Position numbers and translations under genes: made by a program. From NCBI GenBank assembly GCA_938037185.1, contig CALHQK010000062.1, positions 1 through 8,262 on the forward strand: a stretch of DNA of 8,262 bases. Reading direction: 5' to 3'. The DNA is from an uncultured Riemerella sp. Lineage in GTDB: Bacteria; Bacteroidota; Bacteroidia; Flavobacteriales; Weeksellaceae. This document shows, in pieces, positions 1 to 5,880 of this stretch; the first letter of the stretch is position 1, and every line of letters begins with the position of its first letter. Below the pieces are notes generated by a model. It was not told the origin of the DNA, ran no database searches, and was given only the letters and a program-made list of their open reading frames with translations.

Positions 1-25
1 AAAAAGCGACCTCTGAAAAGTCGCT
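1..25 (-). terminator. Intrinsic terminator of the tRNA operon
   Basis: Bases 5-10 (AGCGAC) and 20-25 (GTCGCT) form a perfect 6-bp stem around a 9-nt loop. Read on the minus strand, the stem is followed by a run of five T (bases 5-1). It lies 14 nt beyond the 3' end of the last tRNA, as expected for a factor-independent terminator of the minus-strand tRNA transcript. The T run may continue past the window edge. Confidence 0.75.
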
Positions 26-39
26 AATATGAGTGGTTG

Positions 40-123
40 TACCCCAGGCGGGACTTGAACCCGCACGCCAAAAGAGGCACAGGATTTTAAGTCCTGCGTG
101 TCTACCAGTTCCACCACCAGGGC
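40..123 (-). tRNA. tRNA-Leu (anticodon UAA)
   Basis: Reads leucine codons UUA/UUG. The minus strand gives a full class II cloverleaf. The acceptor arm GCCCTGG pairs with CTGGGGT using three G-U pairs, and the discriminator is A. The anticodon loop is CTTAAAA, with anticodon TAA at bases 89-87. A long variable arm, as in leucine tRNAs, is followed by the T arm GCGGG-TTCAAGT-CCCGC. The 3' CCA is not encoded: the next bases are CAA. It is the last gene of a three-tRNA transcript. Confidence 0.96.
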
Positions 124-129
124 ATGAAA

Positions 130-205
130 TGGAGCGAAAAACGGGATTCGAACCCGCGACCCCAACCTTGGCAAGGTTGTGCTCTACCAACTGAGCTATT
201 TTCGC
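130..205 (-). tRNA. tRNA-Gly (anticodon GCC)
   Basis: Reads glycine codons GGC/GGU. The minus strand shows acceptor GCGAAAA paired with TTTTCGC and discriminator T, which is usual for bacterial glycine tRNA. The anticodon stem CAACC/GGTTG encloses loop TTGCCAA (anticodon at 172-170), and the T arm is GCGGG-TTCGAAT-CCCGT. The bases after the discriminator are CCA (132-130), so this tRNA appears to encode its 3' end, unlike its two neighbours. Without CCA the gene is 133-205. It lies 6 nt from each flanking tRNA. Confidence 0.96.
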
Positions 206-211
206 AGACTG

Positions 212-293
212 TGCGGATGAAGGGACTCGAACCCCCACGCCTCTCGGCACCAGATCCTAAGTCTGGCGTGGCTACCAATTACACCACATCCGC
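212..293 (-). tRNA. tRNA-Leu (anticodon UAG)
   Basis: Reads CUA and related CUN leucine codons. On the minus strand the acceptor arm GCGGATG/CATCCGC pairs perfectly and the discriminator is A. The anticodon stem CCAGA/TCTGG encloses loop CTTAGGA (anticodon TAG at 259-257). A long class II variable arm precedes the T arm GGGGG-TTCGAGT-CCCTT. CCA is not encoded: the following bases are CAG. It is the first gene of the tRNA operon, about 30 nt downstream of the predicted transcription start. Confidence 0.96.
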
Positions 294-327
294 AGTGAAG
301 AATGAACTACTCTTTCTTTTATGGGTG

Positions 328-357
328 CAAATATACAAACTTATTTTTAATACACAA
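328..357 (-). promoter_or_regulatory. Bacteroidota-type promoter of the tRNA operon
   Basis: On the minus strand TTG (357-355) is separated by 19 nt from TATATTTG (335-328). This matches the Bacteroidota primary-sigma consensus TTG-N17..23-TAnnTTTG in every fixed position. Transcription would begin near base 323 and run leftward, giving a leader of about 30 nt before tRNA-Leu(UAG). The rest of 294-443 is A/T-rich, and no clear promoter for the plus-strand gene at 444 was found in it. Confidence 0.75.
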
Positions 358-443
358 TATTATTTTGTGTTTTTTTATTTTTTATTTTAAAAAGAGTTTC
401 TTATTTTTACCCTTTCAATTTTTTGTTATATTAAATATTTATT

Positions 444-821
444 ATGGAATTACAAGGGACGGTTAAGAAAATATTTGAAATTCAGAGTTTTCCAAGCGGA
501 TTTCAAAAAAGAGAAATGGTTATTCTTACTCAGGAGCAATATCCACAGCCTATTAGTATTGAGTTTTTATCAGAAAAGATAAGTCTTTTAGATCATATTT
601 CTGAAGGAGACCAAGTGAAAATAGGCATAAACATCCGTGGGAGAGAGTGGACGAATCCAGAAGGACAGGTGAAATATTTTAATTCCATTACAGGCTGGAG
701 ATTAGAAAAAATAAGCGAAACTTCTCCAGAGCCTGTACAAGCAGCTTCTGCAGCTCCACAGGCTGAAGCGAGTAACGAAAACCCTTTCGCCGAAGAGGAT
801 GAGGATGATTTGCCATTCTAA
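444..821 (+). CDS. DUF3127 protein with SSB-like acidic C-terminal tail
   Basis: This 125-residue protein belongs to the DUF3127 family of Bacteroidota, small proteins thought to have an OB-like fold. Residues 1-90 form the conserved domain: an N-terminal ELQGTV strand, FxKRE near 20-24, and an ISIEF strand followed by a GDxVxIxxNIRGREW block at 55-69. Residues 91-113 are a low-complexity Ala/Pro/Glu/Ser linker. The end is strongly acidic and finishes DDLPF. Bacterial single-stranded DNA-binding proteins have the same design, with an OB fold, a disordered linker and a partner-binding DDIPF-type tip. A DNA-binding role is therefore plausible, but it is inferred. The ATG at 444 gives the conserved N-terminus and has only A/T-rich DNA before it. 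The gene is followed by a hairpin and then aat on the same strand. Confidence 0.88.
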   Translation: MELQGTVKKIFEIQSFPSGFQKREMVILTQEQYPQPISIEFLSEKISLLDHISEGDQVKIGINIRGREWTNPEGQVKYFNSITGWRLEKISETSPEPVQAASAAPQAEASNENPFAEEDEDDLPF

Positions 822-835
822 TCCAAATAATAAAC

Positions 836-867
836 AATCCTACCTCTTGCGTAGGATTTTCTTTTTT
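836..867 (+). terminator. Terminator-like hairpin abutting the aat start
   Basis: AATCCTAC (836-843) pairs perfectly with GTAGGATT (851-858) around a 7-nt loop. TTCTTTTTT (859-867) follows, which is the form of a factor-independent terminator for the gene ending at 821. The T run stops at base 867 and the aat ATG is 868-870. The element is therefore either a leaky terminator, an attenuator in the aat leader, or a terminator with an unrecognised aat promoter very close to it. Confidence 0.65.
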
Positions 868-1527
868 ATGTATCAATTAGATCAAGAAATCTGGTTTCCA
901 GATCCCAGACAATACCATCCCCAAAGCGGAATTATTGCCGTTGGGGGAGATCTCTCCGCGGAAAGACTCGCTCTGGCCTATTCTTTAGGCTTGTTCCCAT
1001 GGTTTAACGAAGGTGAAGAAATCCTCTGGTGGTGCCCAGATCCAAGGTTTGTTTTGTTTCCTAAAGAATTGAAAGTTTCTAAATCCATGAGAAAAATTCT
1101 ACGGAATGATGAGTTTTCCTTTACCGAAAACCAATGTTTTGAAGAAGTGATGAGAAATTGCGCCGAAATTAAACGAAATGGACAGGACGTCACATGGATT
1201 TCAGAGGAAATGATAAAAGCCTATGTAAAGCTAAACCAATTGGGAAAAGCCAAAAGTGTAGAAGTATGGAAAGGCGGACGGCTTGTGGGCGGTTTCTATG
1301 GTGTGGAGGTAGGGAATGTTTTCTGTGGAGAGAGTATGTTTAGCAAAGTAAGCAATGCCAGTAAGGCGGGTTTTCTTCATTTTGTGCTAAATAATCAAGA
1401 CCATTATCAGTTGATAGACTGCCAAGTTTATTCCGAGCATTTGGAAAGTTTAGGAGCAAGGGAAATTCCCAAAAGGGATTTTCTGTCTATTCTTCCGGAG
1501 GGAGAGAGGAGGTATTTATCGGAATGA
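868..1527 (+). CDS. aat: Leucyl/phenylalanyl-tRNA-protein transferase
   Basis: Aat is a cytoplasmic enzyme that moves leucine or phenylalanine from aminoacyl-tRNA to the N-terminus of proteins beginning with Lys or Arg, marking them for ClpS/ClpAP degradation. Family blocks are all present in 219 residues: WFPDP near 9-13, GIIAVGGDLS at 21-30, GLFPWF at 41-46, ILWWCPDPR at 52-60, GGFYGVEVGNVFCGESMFS at 141-159, and DCQVYSEHLESLGA at 184-197 followed by IPKRDF. The start at 868 was chosen because WFPDP normally lies within about 15 residues of the N-terminus. The longer in-frame start at 799 would lie inside the upstream gene and translate through the hairpin at 836-867. The 3' end overlaps the convergent exonuclease gene by 41 bp. 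The gene looks intact. Confidence 0.95.
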   Translation: MYQLDQEIWFPDPRQYHPQSGIIAVGGDLSAERLALAYSLGLFPWFNEGEEILWWCPDPRFVLFPKELKVSKSMRKILRNDEFSFTENQCFEEVMRNCAEIKRNGQDVTWISEEMIKAYVKLNQLGKAKSVEVWKGGRLVGGFYGVEVGNVFCGESMFSKVSNASKAGFLHFVLNNQDHYQLIDCQVYSEHLESLGAREIPKRDFLSILPEGERRYLSE

Positions 1528-2734
1528 TTTTAAATTCTCCCTTCAGCAGGGCTATTTTCATTTCGTTGCGGATATTTTCGCTGAGGGAAGCCACAGGTAT
1601 CATCAGTTTTTGGATTTTGTCCCAAGAAAGCACTTGATGATACAGTTCGTAAAAGCCGTATCCCACCAGTTTTCCTCCGCACAGTGCCAGAAAAGATTTC
1701 TCTGAGCGTGTTCTTCCTCTGCTCACCCATATTTCGTTTCTTCTGGATAGGGAGGTTTCTTTTTTTAGGGGTGCATATTCCAACTTTTCTGTTCGTTTTT
1801 TTAGCAGAGACAAGAACTTTTCTGCTTGAGAATAACTTTTGAATTTAAATAATCTTATTTCTTCTTCTTTTTTCTTGGTGGAAATGAGAAAAAGTTTTTT
1901 TTGTTTGTTATAAACGATGCAGAAAGGCAGCTGTAAGTTCTGTTTCAACTCTTTTTCTTTCATCATAAGAAGAGCGATGATGTTTGTCCCTGTAAATTCA
2001 TAGGAAATCTGCTCGGTTTTGTGCTGTATTTTTATTTCTTTTGGGGATTTGGAGTTCAGGATTTTCTTTGCTTTTTTGTAGATATTGTCTGCATAGGCGG
2101 CGTAGAGTATCTTCCCTTCTTTGCTTTGAAAATAAATGATTCCTTGTTCTGTTGGGAGATTTTCGGTAAGTCTGCCCACCTTGTTAGAGTAGGTGTCGGT
2201 GTGTGCTTTCTCGTGATGTGCCTGAATAATCTCATTGCTGGTATCCTTTGAAATCAACAGCTTGAATAACTCTAGGGTCGCCCTCGCATCTCCTGCTGCG
2301 CGGTGTGCATCCACAAGCGGAATGCCTATGGACTTGCAGAGTTTTCCCAAAGAGTAACTTTCTGCATTGGGAATTAGTTTTTTGGCGAGAGGGATGGTAT
2401 CTATGGTGTCGCATCGGAACTCATAGCCCAACCTTCTGAACGACTGGCGGAGCATGCGGTAGTCAAACTCTATGTTGTGTCCCACCAGCGTAGTTCCTTC
2501 GGTGATTTCTATAATTCTTTTGGCTATTTCATGAAATTTTGGGGCGGTTTTTACCATTTTAGGAGTAATGCCTGTCAGCTTCTGCACATAGGGCGAAATA
2601 CTGCTTTCAGGATTGACTAATGTGATGAACTGCTCCACCGTTCTATGTCCGTCATAGACAAACACTGCAATCTCTATGATGCACTCTTCGCGGAAGCCAG
2701 CTCCGTTGCTCTCTATATCTATGATGGAATACAT
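1487..2734 (-). CDS. DEDDh exonuclease fused to degenerate UvrC-like GIY-YIG domain
   Basis: The protein has 415 residues. Residues 1-162 form a DnaQ/PolC-type 3'-5' exonuclease domain with all acidic catalytic residues: D6 and E8 (IDIES), D91 (HNIEFD), H144 and D149 (HRAAGD). Residues about 193-275 align with the N-terminal nuclease domain of UvrC. GIIY at 198-201, YAAY at 211-214 and ALLMM at 254-258 match GVY, YVGK and ALLLE of the adjacent UvrC at almost the same spacing. The catalytic residues are lost, with Arg replaced by K221 and the metal-binding Glu by M258. The remainder to 415 is Lys-rich and I do not recognise it. Family knowledge: DnaQ-type exonuclease plus GIY-YIG fusions exist in other bacteria. 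Inference: 3'-5' trimming in DNA repair, with the second domain used for binding rather than cutting. The ATG at 2734 places D6 at the usual distance. Confidence 0.87.
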   Translation of the reverse strand: MYSIIDIESNGAGFREECIIEIAVFVYDGHRTVEQFITLVNPESSISPYVQKLTGITPKMVKTAPKFHEIAKRIIEITEGTTLVGHNIEFDYRMLRQSFRRLGYEFRCDTIDTIPLAKKLIPNAESYSLGKLCKSIGIPLVDAHRAAGDARATLELFKLLISKDTSNEIIQAHHEKAHTDTYSNKVGRLTENLPTEQGIIYFQSKEGKILYAAYADNIYKKAKKILNSKSPKEIKIQHKTEQISYEFTGTNIIALLMMKEKELKQNLQLPFCIVYNKQKKLFLISTKKKEEEIRLFKFKSYSQAEKFLSLLKKRTEKLEYAPLKKETSLSRRNEIWVSRGRTRSEKSFLALCGGKLVGYGFYELYHQVLSWDKIQKLMIPVASLSENIRNEMKIALLKGEFKIIPINTSSLPPEE

Positions 2735-2765
2735 GGACAGGTTTTCTTGTAATTTTTTGAAGATG

Positions 2766-2796
2766 CAAACATGAGAATATTTTTCTAAAAAAACAA
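2766..2796 (-). promoter_or_regulatory. Candidate promoter of the exonuclease gene
   Basis: On the minus strand TTG (2796-2794) is followed after 20 nt by CATGTTTG (2773-2766). This differs from the Bacteroidota -7 consensus TAnnTTTG by one base. Transcription would start near 2760, leaving a leader of about 26 nt before the ATG at 2734. It lies in the 164-bp divergent gap shared with uvrC. Confidence 0.42.
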
Positions 2797-2866
2797 TAAA
2801 CGCAAGAACTACCGCAACAGAAACTTCGCAAAATATCTATGGAGCGGTTTGTGGTAATATTCGGTG

Positions 2867-2894
2867 TTGTTTAGAAAATTATTCTTTACTTTTG
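2867..2894 (+). promoter_or_regulatory. Bacteroidota-type promoter of uvrC
   Basis: TTG (2867-2869), a 17-nt spacer and TACTTTTG (2887-2894) match the phylum consensus in every fixed base. The uvrC GTG start begins only 5 bases after the -7 element ends. The transcript would therefore begin at or within a few bases of the start codon and be leaderless or nearly so. Confidence 0.68.
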
Positions 2895-2898
2895 TGCT

Positions 2899-4686
2899 GT
2901 GCATTCAGAATTAGAACTTCAGCTAAAAACATTGCCTTCGGAACCTGGTGTTTATCGTTATTACGATAAAAAGGGCGAGCTTTTGTATGTTGGAAAGGCT
3001 AAAAACCTGAAAAACAGAGTTCTATCTTATTTTAATAAAAGTCAGCTCGGTTACAAAACCCGAATGATGGTTTCTAAAATTGTAAGGCTGGAAACCACCG
3101 TGGTTAATAGCGAATACGATGCACTTCTTCTGGAAAATAACCTCATAAAAGAATATCAGCCTTTCTACAATATTCTGCTGAAAGATGACAAGTCCTATCC
3201 ATGGATTTGCATCAAAAAAGAGCCTTTTCCTCGGATTTTTTTAACGAGAAATGTCATCAAAGACGGCTCGGAATACTACGGGCCTTATGCGAAAGTAAAA
3301 CAGGCAAAAACGCTGATAGAAGTTATCAAAAACATTTATAAACTCAGAACATGCAGTCTGAATCTTGCTCCCGAAAAGATAAAAGAAGGGAAATATAAAG
3401 TCTGTCTGGAATATCACATTAAAAACTGTGCTGGCCCTTGCGAAGGACTGGAAACAGAAGAAGAATACGCCCAAAAGCTAAACGCCATTCGTGGGATTAT
3501 CAAAGGCGAATTCAAGGCAGCGAAGGAATATTTAGAAGCTGAAATGTACAACTATGCCGCAAAGCTGGAATTCGAAAACGCCCAGCAGAGCAAAGAGAAA
3601 TTACAGATTTTAGAAAATTACCAGACCCATACCACTATCGTAAGTTCCAATATAAACGATGTGGATGTCTTCGGTATTATCAGTGATGAAGCGGTGGCTT
3701 ATGTCAATTATTTCAAAATTAAAAACGGTTCTATTATTCAGTCCTACACCACAGAAATCAAAAAAATGCTGGACGAAACCGATGAAGAAATATTGGAAGA
3801 AGCGCTGATAGAGATTAGGAATAAATTTAATTCTACTTCTACAGAAATTTTTCTTCCATTTCATCTTAATATAGAAATTCCACATGTGAAGCTGATTGTC
3901 CCTAAACTGGGCGACAAAAAGCGTATCGTAGAGCTTTCCGAGAAAAACGCAATGGAATACCGTGTGGAGAAACTCAAGCAGGTGCAGATAGTAGATCCAG
4001 AAAGACATACCAACCGCATCATGGCGGAGATGAAAAAACTCCTCAGACTTCCTGAAGAGCCGCGCCATATAGAAGGTTTTGATAATTCTAATATTCAAGG
4101 GACAAATCCCGTTTCGGCGTGTGTGGTTTTCAAAGATGGGAAGCCCAGCAAGGCGGATTATCGGATTTTTCATGTAAAAACAGTGGAAGGGCCAAATGAT
4201 TTTGCTACGATGGAAGAAGTCATCTATCGCCGATACAGCAGACTTTTGGATGAGGGCGAACCGCTGCCGCAGCTGATTTTGATAGACGGCGGAAAAGGTC
4301 AGCTCAGTTCCGCAGTGAAAAGCCTGAAACTCCTCGGACTGTATGGGAAAATTTCCATCATCGGAATAGCAAAAAGATTGGAAGAAATCTTCTTTCCCGA
4401 AGACCCAGTTCCATTGTATTTGGATAAAAAATCTGAGACTTTGAAGGTTCTCCAGCGGGTTCGGGATGAGTCGCATCGTTTCGGTGTAAAGCATCACCGC
4501 ACGAGAAGGAAAAATTCTACAATAAAATCAGAATTGGAGGAAATCCCAGGTGTAGGTGAAAAAACCATCCAGCAGCTTTTATCTAAATTAAAATCCGTAA
4601 AAAGAATAAAAGAAGCCTCACTGGAAACGCTGGAAGAGATTTTGGGGAAATCCAAAGCAAAAGCAGTTTGGGAGCATTTTCGCTAA
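2899..4686 (+). CDS. uvrC: Excinuclease ABC subunit C
   Basis: UvrC makes the 3' and 5' cuts beside a DNA lesion after UvrA/UvrB recognition. At 595 residues it has the normal length. The GIY-YIG nuclease domain covers about 12-95 (G17, Y19, Y30, R40, and E79 in ALLLE). Cysteines 152, 169, 177 and 181 are spaced like the iron-sulfur ligands of E. coli UvrC. The UVR motif that contacts UvrB is at about 208-240. The RNase H-like nuclease domain carries D395 (GFDNSN), D463 (LIDGGKGQ) and H526 (RDESH), with the third acidic position probably E495 or E496 instead of Asp. Tandem helix-hairpin-helix motifs begin at 546 (LEEIPGVG). An in-frame TAG at 2872 leaves GTG 2899 as the only usual start giving a full N-terminus. 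The gene is divergent from the exonuclease. Confidence 0.97.
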   Translation: MHSELELQLKTLPSEPGVYRYYDKKGELLYVGKAKNLKNRVLSYFNKSQLGYKTRMMVSKIVRLETTVVNSEYDALLLENNLIKEYQPFYNILLKDDKSYPWICIKKEPFPRIFLTRNVIKDGSEYYGPYAKVKQAKTLIEVIKNIYKLRTCSLNLAPEKIKEGKYKVCLEYHIKNCAGPCEGLETEEEYAQKLNAIRGIIKGEFKAAKEYLEAEMYNYAAKLEFENAQQSKEKLQILENYQTHTTIVSSNINDVDVFGIISDEAVAYVNYFKIKNGSIIQSYTTEIKKMLDETDEEILEEALIEIRNKFNSTSTEIFLPFHLNIEIPHVKLIVPKLGDKKRIVELSEKNAMEYRVEKLKQVQIVDPERHTNRIMAEMKKLLRLPEEPRHIEGFDNSNIQGTNPVSACVVFKDGKPSKADYRIFHVKTVEGPNDFATMEEVIYRRYSRLLDEGEPLPQLILIDGGKGQLSSAVKSLKLLGLYGKISIIGIAKRLEEIFFPEDPVPLYLDKKSETLKVLQRVRDESHRFGVKHHRTRRKNSTIKSELEEIPGVGEKTIQQLLSKLKSVKRIKEASLETLEEILGKSKAKAVWEHFR

Positions 4687-4744
4687 TAGAAGCCTGTCCG
4701 AAGAGCAGAAAGTCCCGAACAAATCTTTTATAAATCAAAACATT

Positions 4745-4780
4745 TAAAATTAATAAAAAACTTAAATTTTATTGATTTTA
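4745..4780 (+). repeat. A/T-rich inverted repeat after uvrC
   Basis: Bases 4745-4758 and 4767-4780 are inverted copies able to form a 14-bp stem with one G-U pair and an 8-nt loop. It lies 58 nt after the uvrC stop. With no G/C in the stem apart from the wobble base it would be a weak terminator, and it could instead be a protein-binding dyad upstream of the next operon. A second small dyad, TTTCA-N4-TGAAA, lies at 4784-4797. Confidence 0.35.
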
Positions 4781-4860
4781 TAATTTCAATACTGAAAATT
4801 CCAAAAGGGCATTAACTTTAATAAAAAAACAGCGGAAAAGCCAGCGATTTTCAGGAAGGG

Positions 4861-4892
4861 TTGCTTATTTTCGGCATATTTTATTACTTTTG
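4861..4892 (+). promoter_or_regulatory. Bacteroidota-type promoter of the arginine/citrulline operon
   Basis: TTG (4861-4863), a 21-nt spacer and TACTTTTG (4885-4892) fit the phylum promoter consensus. The -7 octamer is identical to that of uvrC. Transcription should begin near 4897-4900, leaving a leader of about 12 nt before the ATG at 4911. This supports 4911 as the start, because an in-frame TTG at 4890 falls inside the promoter itself. No convincing ArgR-type operator was seen nearby. Confidence 0.68.
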
Positions 4893-4910
4893 TATTCAAG
4901 CAAGTTGATT

Positions 4911-5825
4911 ATGAAACTGAACATCCAAAACGAAACCGCAAGGCTGAAAACCGTGGTATTAGGCCGTCCGGAGTCCATAGGTGCTGCTCCTACGCTGGCG
5001 GAAACCTATGATGCCAAGTCGTATCATGCCGTAGAAAACAACATCTACCCCGTAGAAAAGGACATTGTCCGAGAAATGAATGCCTTTGAAGCTGTTCTCA
5101 AAAAACACGGCGTGGAAATCCTGCATCCCGCGCCCATAGAGGGATGTAACCAGATTTTTGCGAGGGATGTCGCTTTTGTGATAGAAGACAAGTTGGTGGC
5201 TTCTAATCTGATTCAAGACCGCGAATCTGAACAAGACGCCTACCATCATGTTTTTGAGGAAATAAAGTGGAGTAACATCATCAACCTGCCGAAAACAGCC
5301 CACATAGAGGGTGGAGATGTCTTGGTTTGGAATGATTTTCTCTTCGTAGGCACTTGCTACAGTGAGGATTATAGGAATTTCAAAACGGCAAGAACTAACA
5401 AGTACGCCATAGAATTGCTAAAGGAATATTTCCCCCAAAAACGCATTATAGACCTTAATCTGAAAAAGAATGACAGAGAGCCTTATAAAGGAGTGCTGCA
5501 TTTGGACTGTTGTTTCAATCTCGTGGGCAGGGATAAGTGTATTATTTACAAAAATGGATTTGTAAATGAGCGGGATTACAGGCTTCTCCTTGATATTTTT
5601 GGAGAGACTAACTGTTTCCAAGTGACAGACCAAGAGATGTTTGAGATGTTCCCGAATGTTTTCTCCATAACGCCAGACCTCGTGGTCTCGGATGAGGTTT
5701 TCACACGGCTGAACCGCTACCTCAGAGAAGAGTGGGGAATAAAAGTAGAGGAAATTTCCTACCGCGAAATATCTAAAATGGGTGGACTTTTGAGATGTTC
5801 TACCATGCCGCTCATCAGAGAATGA
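4911..5825 (+). CDS. Arginine deiminase/dimethylargininase-like hydrolase
   Basis: This 304-residue member of the guanidino-modifying enzyme superfamily (arginine deiminase, dimethylargininase, amidinotransferase) has a cytoplasmic five-bladed propeller fold. The catalytic set is complete: IFARD with R85 and D86, HIEGGD with E133 and D136, LHLDC with H197, and the nucleophile C296 in GGLLRCST near the C-terminus. Such enzymes attack the guanidino carbon through a Cys-His-acid mechanism. With arginine the product would be citrulline plus ammonia. The sequence alone does not separate arginine deiminase from dimethylargininase or an amidinotransferase, although the length favours a hydrolase. 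The ATG at 4911 follows a short leader. The gene heads an operon with a citrulline hydrolase 55 nt downstream, and that context favours arginine or a methylarginine as substrate. Confidence 0.85.
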   Translation: MKLNIQNETARLKTVVLGRPESIGAAPTLAETYDAKSYHAVENNIYPVEKDIVREMNAFEAVLKKHGVEILHPAPIEGCNQIFARDVAFVIEDKLVASNLIQDRESEQDAYHHVFEEIKWSNIINLPKTAHIEGGDVLVWNDFLFVGTCYSEDYRNFKTARTNKYAIELLKEYFPQKRIIDLNLKKNDREPYKGVLHLDCCFNLVGRDKCIIYKNGFVNERDYRLLLDIFGETNCFQVTDQEMFEMFPNVFSITPDLVVSDEVFTRLNRYLREEWGIKVEEISYREISKMGGLLRCSTMPLIRE

Positions 5826-5880
5826 AAAAAGAATAAATAATCCGCTGTTTTTGGGTGGAGAATATAATTTTAATAAAACA

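Noticed and set aside
124..390. Plus-strand 88-residue open frame containing KRDSNPRPQPW
   Set aside because: It is antisense to tRNA-Gly and tRNA-Leu(UAG). This is a well-known false protein produced by translating the complement of tRNA genes.
799..867. Longer N-terminus for aat beginning at ATG 799
   Set aside because: It would overlap the upstream gene and translate the hairpin and T run, and the added residues do not resemble the family N-terminus.
1540..1557. Short CCCT/AGGG hairpin near the aat end as a terminator
   Set aside because: The stem is only 4 bp, without a good T run, and lies inside the exonuclease coding sequence.
3610..4497. Minus-strand 295-residue open frame
   Set aside because: It is wholly antisense to uvrC, which has strong family identity. 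The frame is rich in Phe, Ile and His with no recognisable motif, as expected of a shadow.
4890..4910. TTG start seven codons upstream in the arginine deiminase-like gene
   Set aside because: The TTG lies inside the predicted -7 promoter element, and the family N-terminus fits ATG 4911.
5851..5880. TTG start ten codons upstream of ctlX
   Set aside because: The extension has no resemblance to the family, while ATG 5881 or 5887 gives the expected short N-terminus.
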